From contig NZ_JABTCF010000008.1 of the NCBI RefSeq assembly GCF_014596745.1, forward strand, positions 1-64,000: DNA of 64,000 nucleotides, in the 5' to 3' direction. Of this stretch, positions 48,762 to 57,027 are shown in pieces. The notes under the pieces were generated by a model. That model saw only the letters and a list, made by a program, of their open reading frames with translations. It was not told the origin of the DNA and ran no database searches. The position numbers were made by a program, and so were the translations under genes. Positions within the stretch are counted from its first letter, which is position 1; every line of letters starts with the position of its first letter. The stretch comes from Maribacter aquimaris (GTDB taxonomy: Bacteria; Bacteroidota; Bacteroidia; Flavobacteriales; Flavobacteriaceae).

Positions 48762-50162
48762 TTATCGAGAAGCTCTTTTGTTATTCGATATTATGTTCTG
48801 AGTCCATTCTGTTTTGAAGTATGTGGGAAATTCTTCTTCGAAAAGGTGTAATTTTTCAGAGTTCTTGTTCAAGGCATCTATTAGACCGATACGCGCATTT
48901 ATTTTATCATTGGCCAAGAGGTGTAGACCTGCGGTCTTATAAAGGATCTCTGAGCTTTCCGGATAAAATTCACGCCCTTGTGCCAAAATATGGATTCCTG
49001 AGATGTAGTCATGGTTTTCCTTGGCGACATTGGCCCAGTTTAACCATGTATCCAATTCGTAATTGCCAAGGTCAACGGCTTGTTTAAAGGAAAAATCGGC
49101 CTGATCATAATTTTCCAGGGCGGCATTGATGTTGGCGCTTTTTTTCCAATATGTTGGGTTCTCACCGTCAATGTTCAATGCTTTGCTGATATAATGCAGG
49201 GCTTTGTCAAAATCACCTTTTAAAAAATAGAAGTCCGTTATGGCCAACCAGCCTTTGTCCAATAAAGGATCTTCATGCACGGTTTGGTAATAGTAATATT
49301 TGGCCATTTCGTCATTGCCAAGACGTTCATAGCACTTTCCGATTCTTAAATAAGCATGGGAAGTCGGGTCTTCTATTTGAATGGTAATCTCATAATTTTC
49401 TATGGCTTCACTGTATTTTCCCAACTTTTCGAGGACTTTGCCCTTTTCAAAATACGCCCCAATAAACGAATCATCAGAGATGATGGCGAAATCAAAAGCG
49501 GTCAACGCTTCCTTGAACATGTGTTTGGAATAATACTGTTTTCCCAATTGGTGCCAGGCCACTTCACAATAGGGATTTCGATCCAGATAGTCATTGAGGT
49601 ATACAATCGCACCTTCAAAATCCTCTAGAAAATCGAAGCAATAGATTACATTGTAAAGCGAGGAATAATCCTGATCATCGAAATCGACGCATCGCATGAA
49701 GCATTCTTTGGCTAACCTAAAATCATCCATAAAGAGGTATTCCATACCCAACAATGAATGAATATCATAACTTTCTTCAGAAAGGTTAAGTGCTTTTTTA
49801 AGCAATTTGACTGCAGCTTCGTGATTGTCTTTTTTTGAATAGATGTTCGCTCTTTGAATATAAATCTCTTCGTTTGAACTATCCAGCACCTGTAGTTTAT
49901 CCAATAAATCCTCTGCCCGATCAAGATTGTTCTCGAACACAAGAACCTCAACATCCAAAAGTTTCAACGCAATGGAGTCGGGGTGTTGTCTCAAGCCAAT
50001 CTTTATGGCTTTTTTTGCCAAAGCTATTTTTCCATGGTTGAGGTAATGGTGTATGATATCCTCAAAATCCTCTGCATCAAAAAAATAGACGTCGTCTGTC
50101 TTCAGCATGGATTCAAACTTGGCAATGGGCTTATTTGGCCTTTCGTTGGCTTCTAACGCCAT
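48762..50162 (-). CDS. Tetratricopeptide repeat protein
   Basis: A 466-residue soluble protein of about ten TPR units from residue 30 to 440. Typical cores are AVKLLKKALNLSEESYDIHS, VAWHQLGKQYYSKHMFKEAL and HAYLRIGKCYERLGNDEMAKYYY. No signal peptide or enzymatic domain is seen, so it is a cytoplasmic protein-binding scaffold. It lies 96 bases after the class III aminotransferase gene and ends 25 bases before the DUF368 pair. The gap upstream has a short direct repeat of TTAACAAATTA (about 50,239-50,261). Partner unknown. Confidence 0.9.
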   Translation of the reverse strand: MALEANERPNKPIAKFESMLKTDDVYFFDAEDFEDIIHHYLNHGKIALAKKAIKIGLRQHPDSIALKLLDVEVLVFENNLDRAEDLLDKLQVLDSSNEEIYIQRANIYSKKDNHEAAVKLLKKALNLSEESYDIHSLLGMEYLFMDDFRLAKECFMRCVDFDDQDYSSLYNVIYCFDFLEDFEGAIVYLNDYLDRNPYCEVAWHQLGKQYYSKHMFKEALTAFDFAIISDDSFIGAYFEKGKVLEKLGKYSEAIENYEITIQIEDPTSHAYLRIGKCYERLGNDEMAKYYYYQTVHEDPLLDKGWLAITDFYFLKGDFDKALHYISKALNIDGENPTYWKKSANINAALENYDQADFSFKQAVDLGNYELDTWLNWANVAKENHDYISGIHILAQGREFYPESSEILYKTAGLHLLANDKINARIGLIDALNKNSEKLHLFEEEFPTYFKTEWTQNIISNNKRASR

Positions 50163-50258
50163 AGGGATTTTTTGGTTAATCTCAGGCTTAAAAGTACTCT
50201 TTTGGGACTACGTTTTCCTCCTGAATTGGGCTATATTATTAACAAATTAGTTAACAAA

Positions 50259-51440
50259 TTATTGCCTGTAATCGTTCAATATTTCTAGAATGGTATCGCA
50301 CCCTTCCTTAAGTTCCTCTAATGAAACCGTTAAGGGAGGGGTTATCCTAACGGCTTTTGTCTCAAACAATAGCCAAAAAAGGATGAGGTGTCTCTTGGCT
50401 GCGGTCAGTATAAGGAAATCCGCAATTTCGGAGCTTTCCATGATCAACGCCAACATGAGACCTTTTCCCCTGATCTCTTTGATGAACTTGTGTTTTAATA
50501 AGGAACGAACGTATTTTTCCTTGGCCAGGGTGTCAGCCATGAGGGTACTTTCGACAATACATTTGAGTGTGGCCAAAGCGGCGGAGGCAATGACCGGGTT
50601 ACCACCAAAAGTGGTGATATGACCCATTTTGGGATTGTCCTGTAAGGTTGACATCATTTCATGGGAAGCCGTAAAAGCACCCACGGGTAGACCGGAGGCC
50701 ATGCCTTTGCCCATGACCAATATATCGGGAATACAATCATAATTTTCAAAAGCGAACAATTTTCCTGTACGACCAAAACCCGGTTGGATCTCATCGAGAA
50801 TCAAAAGGGCTCCCACTTCAGAGCAACGTTTTCTTACGTTGGCCAGATAACCATTGCTTGGCTCAATAAAGCCAGCTCCCCCTTGTATGGTTTCCAAAAT
50901 GACCGCGGCAGTCTTTTGGGTTATCTCCCCAAGATCCGATGGTGCATTAAATTCAATATACGAGATATCCGGGATCAAAGGTCTAAAGGCTCCTTTCCGT
51001 TCTTCGAGTCCCATTAGGCTCAAACTCCCCATGGTATTGCCATGGTAGGCCTTTTTTCCAGCGATTATCTGACTTCTTCCGGTAAATCGCCTCGCTAACT
51101 TCAGAGCCCCTTCAATAGCTTCTGTTCCTGAGTTGACCAAATAGGTGGTTTCCAAAGAGGGGGGGAGCAATGAAGCCAAAAGTTTGGTATATGCCACTGG
51201 CGGTTCTTGGATATATTCACCGTACACCATCACATGCATGTACTTATCTACCTGATCTTTTATGGCCTTGGTCACTTCAGGATGGCAATGCCCCAAGCTG
51301 CAGGCAGATACGCCTGCTACAAAATCCAAATGCGCATTCCCTTCACTGTCATGGATATAGGACCCCTTGGCATGGGATACTTGCATGGCTAAAGGATGTG
51401 GGGATGTTTGGGCCTGGAATTTTAAAAAATCCTTTTTCAT
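50259..51440 (-). CDS. Class III PLP-dependent aminotransferase
   Basis: A 393-residue enzyme of the ornithine/acetylornithine aminotransferase fold. Motifs: LDFVAGVSACSLGHCHPEV, the pyridoxal phosphate loop VNSGTEAIEGALKLARRF, KAYHGNT, ILETIQGGAGFI, LLILDEIQPGFGRTGKLF with the PLP-binding Asp, and the PLP Lys in LVMGKGMASGLPVGAF; the C-terminal strand is VRITPPLTVSLEEL. The substrate cannot be told from the sequence. It differs from RocD at 8294 in length and motifs and lies 8 bases after the OstA-like gene, an arrangement common in flavobacteria. Confidence 0.88.
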   Translation of the reverse strand: MKKDFLKFQAQTSPHPLAMQVSHAKGSYIHDSEGNAHLDFVAGVSACSLGHCHPEVTKAIKDQVDKYMHVMVYGEYIQEPPVAYTKLLASLLPPSLETTYLVNSGTEAIEGALKLARRFTGRSQIIAGKKAYHGNTMGSLSLMGLEERKGAFRPLIPDISYIEFNAPSDLGEITQKTAAVILETIQGGAGFIEPSNGYLANVRKRCSEVGALLILDEIQPGFGRTGKLFAFENYDCIPDILVMGKGMASGLPVGAFTASHEMMSTLQDNPKMGHITTFGGNPVIASAALATLKCIVESTLMADTLAKEKYVRSLLKHKFIKEIRGKGLMLALIMESSEIADFLILTAAKRHLILFWLLFETKAVRITPPLTVSLEELKEGCDTILEILNDYRQ

Positions 51441-51448
51441 AACACCTA

Positions 51449-53143
51449 TTAATTGGCTTTTTCTTCCTTAGAATTTTTCTTGGGATTTATGGCCTTATCG
51501 TTTTTTGGTGGGATATTATTGACGGGGTCACCTTCATTGGAGCTCCGTTCCTCTTCTTCCGCATCAATATCGATGGGATTTGAAATACCCCTGATAATGG
51601 GTAGTATCAGGTTGTTGTCATCCTCATCAAAAATATCCTCTTTTGTAATGATCTGTTCATCACCCCGCCAAACGAAACCTTTTAATTTCCGGCTGTTCTC
51701 GGGAAGTTCTGTTTCAGGGAATATATCCCCATCGGGCTTGGTGAAAAAAGTAAGTTCCTCAATATCGTTCTCGGCCATTTTTATACGAATGGCACTGCAG
51801 ATTGTTTTGTTGATTCCAATGAGTTCATCATCATCATTGTACATATAATAGATGACCTCTGTGTTCTTGATTAAATCGATTAGGTTGAGTTGATTGTCCT
51901 TGAATTTTCCAAATAAATCCTTTCCTTTTGCCTGATTGTAGCCTTCCATGCTAATACTGTCCAGGGAAATGATAAATGCATTGTTCAATACTTTAAGCGA
52001 ATCCATTTTTTCGGTCTTTAAATCGGATTTTAAATGGATACTGTCTCCGGTCATTTGATTGGGGCCGTTCCATATGATCGGGTTGGTTATCAGTTGGGTG
52101 ATCCCGGTTTTCTGGTCAGCATGAATGGAGTCGCATTTACCGCTTAGGTCGGTCTTGTAGAATTTTGCATTTCTAAAGGCCCTTAGAATCCTGTGTTCTG
52201 GTTTGCCGGTCAGCATTAACGTATCGCCGTGCATGTACAACGAGTCCTTCTCCATTACCGATATTGATACCGCCCGCCGAGTGGCAAAAACCGAATCCTT
52301 GGCCTTAAAGACCTCTGCATAGTGGGCCTTGATCACCCCGTTGTTCAAAGTGTCGATGACCTTGATGTTATTGGTTGCCGAGGCAAATTCCCTAGCCTTG
52401 TTGAAATATACACTATCACCTTTAATGATGCGATTGTTGTAATCGATCCTAGTGTTTTTAATAAAGTACCCCGTTTCTACCTTTGTGTCATAAAACCCGC
52501 GTTCACAATATATTTTATAGGTTTTTCCCGTTATTGTCGATGGCCCGTAGAGGTAAGCGTTTTTAGAGGTTTCGTAATAATCCAATTGTTCAGAATCCAA
52601 AATATAGTCCGGGTTTACAATATGGACACTGTCTAAAAACTGTAGCTTTTTATTTTCCAGAAAATACCGGCCTATTTCACTGGTCAAGGTGTTGACAGAG
52701 TCGATCACCGTACCGAAATCCTTATAATAAGCCTGCTGTTCCAACCTGTTGAAACGAAGGGTGTCGGTCTTTAAGGTCATTTTGGTGCTACTGGTCAATA
52801 CCACGTTCTCCCACGCTTTTGCCATGTTTTCGTTACCATCATAGTTGATCTTTCCACTGGTCATTTGAATGGAATCTCCCTGTTGCAGGCGAATATTGCC
52901 AATGGCCTTTAACCTATTCTCTTTCTGATAGTAGATGGCGATATCGCAAAACAGATCGGCTCCTTCGTGCTCAAATTGTATTTGCCTATTGTCTTTACTG
53001 AAGATGGAAGCTCCTGGATATTGTGCCTCATCCTTGGTGAAGTTGGCCCCATAAACAATATTGATTTGCTTTGGGGGGGCTTCTTGTGACAATAGGGGTA
53101 GTGAAGCCAATACAACCAGTATGTAAATGATTTTATTGAACAA
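51449..53143 (-). CDS. OstA/LptA-like periplasmic protein
   Basis: A 564-residue protein with a signal peptide (MFNKIIYILVVLASLPLLSQ). It contains repeated OstA/LptA beta-jelly-roll strands: GADLFCDIAIYYQKENRLKA, YGPSTITGKTYKIYCERGFY and similar. LptA proteins bridge lipopolysaccharide from inner to outer membrane; this longer type is the Bacteroidota version. The C-terminal 60 residues are acidic with a Lys/Pro/Asn-rich end. The start is TTG 53143; no ATG is in frame nearby, and a -7 box lies just upstream, so TTG is accepted. It heads the operon that ends with aroE and the DUF349 gene. Confidence 0.85.
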   Translation of the reverse strand: MFNKIIYILVVLASLPLLSQEAPPKQINIVYGANFTKDEAQYPGASIFSKDNRQIQFEHEGADLFCDIAIYYQKENRLKAIGNIRLQQGDSIQMTSGKINYDGNENMAKAWENVVLTSSTKMTLKTDTLRFNRLEQQAYYKDFGTVIDSVNTLTSEIGRYFLENKKLQFLDSVHIVNPDYILDSEQLDYYETSKNAYLYGPSTITGKTYKIYCERGFYDTKVETGYFIKNTRIDYNNRIIKGDSVYFNKAREFASATNNIKVIDTLNNGVIKAHYAEVFKAKDSVFATRRAVSISVMEKDSLYMHGDTLMLTGKPEHRILRAFRNAKFYKTDLSGKCDSIHADQKTGITQLITNPIIWNGPNQMTGDSIHLKSDLKTEKMDSLKVLNNAFIISLDSISMEGYNQAKGKDLFGKFKDNQLNLIDLIKNTEVIYYMYNDDDELIGINKTICSAIRIKMAENDIEELTFFTKPDGDIFPETELPENSRKLKGFVWRGDEQIITKEDIFDEDDNNLILPIIRGISNPIDIDAEEEERSSNEGDPVNNIPPKNDKAINPKKNSKEEKAN

Positions 53144-53159
53144 GGTTATGAATTTTGCC

Positions 53160-53167
53160 CAAAAATA
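53160..53167 (-). promoter_or_regulatory. -7 promoter box of the ostA-like gene
   Basis: On the minus strand this reads TATTTTTG, about 16 bases before the TTG start at 53143, and supports that start. Confidence 0.6.
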
Positions 53168-53373
53168 TGATTTTTTGAGGGAGTGTAATCAATGATTGGG
53201 ATAGATTTAGTAAACCGATAAAACGTTGCGGAAGTTTTTTAACTTTTCGATGCTGGGTTTTTGCCTTTTCTGTGGTTGAATCCATTTTTTAAGGCATCCA
53301 AATGCAAACGTATAATAGGAGGTATGGACAATGAAATGGACGATGTTGTTCTATTGCTGCCATAACGTAAAGA

Positions 53374-53443
53374 AGACCGTCAGGAAAAGGTGGTTTTGTA
53401 ACTTTTTAGACTACAAAACCACCTTGAACCTAAAAGACGGTCT
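53374..53443 (-). other. Large interrupted inverted repeat after the Gfo/Idh/MocA gene
   Basis: An outer stem AGACCGTC/GACGGTCT (53374-53381 with 53436-53443), an AGG/CCT step and a 14-bp inner stem AAGGTGGTTTTGTA/TACAAAACCACCTT (53387-53400 with 53412-53425) give about 25 paired bases with an 11-base loop and one side bulge of five to seven extra bases. It begins 15 bases past the stop of the upstream oxidoreductase gene and ends about 200 bases before the OstA-like gene. The rest of the 53,168-53,458 gap shows nothing recognisable. There is no clear U-tract, so it is not a simple terminator. Confidence 0.8.
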
Positions 53444-53458
53444 ATGGTTTGATCTTCT

Positions 53459-54913
53459 TTAAAAATCCCGATAAGCCGATTTCAAATACTGGTTCGCCTC
53501 TTCTTCTGTGAATTTGGCCTCATTATTGTCCCAATGTAAGGTCTTGTTAGGGAAACGACCTGCTATTACACCCAATAGGATTGTTTCGGTAAGCCTTGAC
53601 GCATAGGAAAAAGGGGCACTACATTCTGCTTGGCCCAGACAGGCATCCACAAATTGATGGTAGTGTTTTTGTCCTTCGGAATTGTAGTTGCGTATGGGCT
53701 TGCCCATATTGTTCTTTTTTTCTATACGGGCAATTTCGTCGGAAATGTCCACGTATTTTCCATCAACGATCTTCTTGGGCAATTCCATAAAGTGCGGTAG
53801 TAATAAACGACCTTTATCACCGATGAACATGGCACCTTGATCAGGTAATTTGCCAGCTCCGGTAGCCTTGGTGTCCAAGGACATTTTTTCTTCCACGGAC
53901 TTTTCTTTTTTATCAACGTTTGTGGCCGACGTAGCATCTTTTGCACCAGGAAGTATAAGGTCTTTATGCATTTTTGGAGCCCCAGGGCCATCATACCAAA
54001 CCCAAGTCAATTTTTCTGCGGTATGTTTGGTGCCTGGGAATTCATAAGTTACGATGTTGTTTTCGGGAAATCCAAAACCGTTGGGTTCCCTACATTCATT
54101 ACGTATGGTCCTTGGCACATCCAATTCAAGGGCATTATAGGGGGTGTCAAAAATATGGACCCCCATATCTCCAAGTGTACCACAACCGAAATCCATTAAT
54201 TTTCTCCAGTTTCCGGGGTGGTAAACATCCTTCTTATACGGTCTTTCTGCCGATGTGCCAAGCCAAAGGTTCCAGTCCAACGTTTCGGGAATAGGATCGC
54301 TGCCTTGTGGTTTTGGTCCGTCATATCCCCAGTTTTTTGGGGACCATGCACGTACGGTATGTACTTTGCCGATTATTCCGGATTGTATTAATAGCGTCGC
54401 CAATTTATAGTCATAGAACGAATGCACCTGAATACCCATTTGGGTAATCAGGTTTTTGTCCACAGCCAATTTTTTCATAGCCCGGGCTTCGGATACGTGA
54501 TGGGTAAGTGGTTTTTGGCAATAAACCGGTTTACCGAGATCCATCGCCATCATTGAAGCTGGTGCATGCGTATGGTCTGGTGTTGAAACGATGACGGCAT
54601 CAATTTCGTTTTTCATTTCGGCCAGCATCACACGATAATCGGAAAATACCTTGGCCTTAGGGTGTAGTTTTTGGGCGGCAGCCAAATTGGTGCTATCCAC
54701 ATCGCACAAGGCGATAACATCGACCAATTTATGGGATGAAATGGCCTTTAAGTCTTCAGACCCCATTCCTCCCACACCAATATGGGCCGTTCTCAAGCGA
54801 TTCTTGAGTCCAAGCCCCATGTTTCCCAAAAGGGAAGGGGCAATAGCCATTCCTAATAGGCCTAATCCACTTTTTTTTACAAAATCCCTACGTTCCTTAT
54901 TGTATGCGCACAT
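53459..54913 (-). CDS. Gfo/Idh/MocA family oxidoreductase, Tat-exported
   Basis: A 484-residue protein with a twin-arginine signal (ERRDFVKKSGLGLLGMAIAP). The Rossmann NAD(P) site is RTAHIGVGGMGSEDLKAI, then VYCQKPLTHHVSEARAM with the catalytic-type Lys in QKPLTHHVSEA. The C-terminal part is the beta domain of this family, with a long insertion (about 290-370). Members from carbohydrate loci oxidise sugars or glycosides at C3 or act in related redox steps; here the NAD(P) would stay bound. It is the last gene of the GH97 operon, 7 bases after the DUF1080 gene. Confidence 0.85.
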   Translation of the reverse strand: MCAYNKERRDFVKKSGLGLLGMAIAPSLLGNMGLGLKNRLRTAHIGVGGMGSEDLKAISSHKLVDVIALCDVDSTNLAAAQKLHPKAKVFSDYRVMLAEMKNEIDAVIVSTPDHTHAPASMMAMDLGKPVYCQKPLTHHVSEARAMKKLAVDKNLITQMGIQVHSFYDYKLATLLIQSGIIGKVHTVRAWSPKNWGYDGPKPQGSDPIPETLDWNLWLGTSAERPYKKDVYHPGNWRKLMDFGCGTLGDMGVHIFDTPYNALELDVPRTIRNECREPNGFGFPENNIVTYEFPGTKHTAEKLTWVWYDGPGAPKMHKDLILPGAKDATSATNVDKKEKSVEEKMSLDTKATGAGKLPDQGAMFIGDKGRLLLPHFMELPKKIVDGKYVDISDEIARIEKKNNMGKPIRNYNSEGQKHYHQFVDACLGQAECSAPFSYASRLTETILLGVIAGRFPNKTLHWDNNEAKFTEEEANQYLKSAYRDF

Positions 54914-54920
54914 AAATTCT

Positions 54921-55601
54921 TTAATTTTTGGTTGATAAATCCTTTATTCTGATATTTTTAAAACGGACGACATCGCCATGACCTAGAAAGCCAATATGTC
55001 CGGATGTTCGCTCTAACCCTGGGTGGTCTTTATGATCCAAGGTGCCATTTTTACTGGCTTTTATGTAATCCCCATCTACAATTACACTGCCATTTAAAAT
55101 AACCTTTATTTTTGAGCCTTTTACATAAACTTCCTGTTGGTTCCATTCCCCAATGGGATTTAGAAATCCTCGTTTGGCTGGAATGATACCATAGACTGAA
55201 CCATGGTATTGATAGGGTTGTAGTTTTGCATATTTATCGGCGGTATTGTCCAAAATCTGTAATTCCTTGCCCACATATGCGGCATCCCCTTCCAAGGGGG
55301 CGTGAATCCCCAATCCGTTATTACTCCCAGGGGTTAATTGAAATTCAAATCTTAAGACAAAATCACTGTACTCCTGTTCGGTAAAAAGGTTACCTCCGCT
55401 ATCACTTCCGTTGGGGTCAACGACAATCATACCATTTTCTGCCCGGTAAGCCGATGTATTGCCTACCCAACCATCTAGATTCTTACCGTTAAAAAGGGCT
55501 TTGAATCCATTTTCATTGCTGTTTTTATGGGATGCACATGAAGTAATGGCCATGATGGATAATAAAACAAAAAAGGATGAAACATGGAATTTTTTAAACA
55601 T
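54921..55601 (-). CDS. DUF1080 family lipoprotein (3-keto-glycoside hydrolase family)
   Basis: A 226-residue lipoprotein with lipobox MAITSC. One concanavalin-like beta-sandwich, with the DUF1080 hallmarks FKALFNGKNLDGWVGN, YSDFVLRFEFQLTPGSNNGLGIH, EWNQQEVYVKGSKIKVILNG, and SGHIGFLGHGDVVRFKNIRIKDL. Members are named 3-keto-disaccharide hydrolases because some cleave glycosides oxidised at C3. In this operon it fits next to two exported oxidoreductases that could make the 3-keto substrate. It lies 25 bases after the GH109-like gene and 7 before the second oxidoreductase. Confidence 0.87.
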   Translation of the reverse strand: MFKKFHVSSFFVLLSIMAITSCASHKNSNENGFKALFNGKNLDGWVGNTSAYRAENGMIVVDPNGSDSGGNLFTEQEYSDFVLRFEFQLTPGSNNGLGIHAPLEGDAAYVGKELQILDNTADKYAKLQPYQYHGSVYGIIPAKRGFLNPIGEWNQQEVYVKGSKIKVILNGSVIVDGDYIKASKNGTLDHKDHPGLERTSGHIGFLGHGDVVRFKNIRIKDLSTKN

Positions 55602-55626
55602 AGGTTGGTTTTTTATTACGTTGATT

Positions 55627-57024
55627 TTATGAAATAATGGCTAATGGGTTGGTGTCTTTCCAGTTACCCCTTGTGAAGTCTGGAAAATTCTGGGGGGCAC
55701 CGCCACTTGCAACGGATCGTTCACTTAAGGGTCCCACGGCACTCCAGAAACAACCTTCATAGAGGTTTTGGTCTAGGGGAAGTCCATTTTGCAAGCATTC
55801 GACAATGCGATACATCATCATACCATCCATGCCACCATGACCAGTGTCTTTGGTAGCCTCATTCAATCTTTTGTACAATGGGTGGTCGTATTTTTCGTAT
55901 ATGGCTGCCAATTGTTCCCCTTGTGCCCATGTGTGATGGTTATCGGTTACACCTTCCACACCTCCTTCCAAGGCAATCCTTGTCGGGAATCCCGCCAGAA
56001 TCCCTTTGGTACCTTGAATCAGGTTCAATCTTGAGTAGGGGCGTGGACTTGTTTCGTCCCATTGGACCATTATGGTACGGCCAACCTTTGTTTTTATTAT
56101 GGAGGTATTTAGGTCTCCACCCTTATAATCCAGTTTATTCCATTTATGATCGGCCGGATAATTTTTTTCAGCATATAATTTTCTTCCCAAGGCTTGGGTA
56201 GAAAAAGAAACCAGACTGCCAAAGTTATCATCACTACGTCCTAAATTCATGTATTGGGCAACCGGTCCTAGTCCGTGGGTTGGGTATAGATTACCATTTC
56301 GATTGGCATAATGGTACGTTCGCCAAGAGCCCGTTCCACGTTCTTGGTCTTCCATTTGGGACCGGAGTTCGTGAATATAGGAAGCTTCGGCATGTAAAAA
56401 ATCCCCAATAACACCCTGTCTACACATATTAAGGTACATCAGTTCTTCCCTGTTATAATTGACATTTTCCATCATCATACAGTGCTTTTGGGTTTGCTCT
56501 GAGGTATTTACGAGTTCCCACATTTCTTCAAGCGTAATGCCTATAGGTACTTCTACAAAAGCATGGGCTCCTTTTTTCATGGACTCGATAGCCATGGGTG
56601 CATGGTTACTCCAATTGGTTGCGATAAAAACCACATCGGGTTTAACCTCGTCCAACATGGTCTTCCATTGATTTTCATCACCGTAATATTGGGCTATCTT
56701 CTTATGGCGTTTTCCCTTTCCGATTGCTTTGGTCTCTTTACTCCACTTTTCAGTAAAATCTTGATATAAATCGCAAATCGCAACCACTTCGGTTCCAGGA
56801 AGAGAGGCAAAGAATTTAAGGTGTCCAGGGCCCCTTGACCCCACGCCAATGAAAGCAGCCCGTACGGTCTCTAACTTTGGGGCAGCGAAATCACCCATGT
56901 ATTTTGCCCCATAAGGGCGTTCAGAATTGGAATAGGCACCTTTGGCTATTGCCGGGGCTATCGCCAATGCGGCACCGGCCAATGATGTCTTACGTATAAA
57001 ATTTCTTCTGTTTATGTTTTTCAT
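55627..57024 (-). CDS. GH109-like Gfo/Idh/MocA protein, Tat-exported
   Basis: A 465-residue protein with a twin-arginine signal (NRRNFIRKTSLAGAALAIAP). NAD-binding AAFIGVGSRGPGHLKFFASL, then FIATNWSNHAPMAIESM and HAFVEVPIGITLEEM, the YPTHGLGPVAQYM segment, and the C-terminal HGGMDGMMMYRIVECLQNGL with WSAVGPLSERSVASGG and FPDFTRGNW. These are the patterns of GH109 (NAD-dependent alpha-N-acetylgalactosaminidases), which act by oxidation-elimination at C3. The sugar is unknown; related GH109 enzymes also accept other alpha-glycosides. It begins 3 bases after the GH97 gene stops. Confidence 0.83.
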   Translation of the reverse strand: MKNINRRNFIRKTSLAGAALAIAPAIAKGAYSNSERPYGAKYMGDFAAPKLETVRAAFIGVGSRGPGHLKFFASLPGTEVVAICDLYQDFTEKWSKETKAIGKGKRHKKIAQYYGDENQWKTMLDEVKPDVVFIATNWSNHAPMAIESMKKGAHAFVEVPIGITLEEMWELVNTSEQTQKHCMMMENVNYNREELMYLNMCRQGVIGDFLHAEASYIHELRSQMEDQERGTGSWRTYHYANRNGNLYPTHGLGPVAQYMNLGRSDDNFGSLVSFSTQALGRKLYAEKNYPADHKWNKLDYKGGDLNTSIIKTKVGRTIMVQWDETSPRPYSRLNLIQGTKGILAGFPTRIALEGGVEGVTDNHHTWAQGEQLAAIYEKYDHPLYKRLNEATKDTGHGGMDGMMMYRIVECLQNGLPLDQNLYEGCFWSAVGPLSERSVASGGAPQNFPDFTRGNWKDTNPLAIIS

Positions 57025-57027
57025 AAT

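Noticed and set aside
53374-53443. Hairpin considered as a standard terminator
   Set aside because: No run of U follows on either strand and the stem is interrupted; kept as an unexplained structure.
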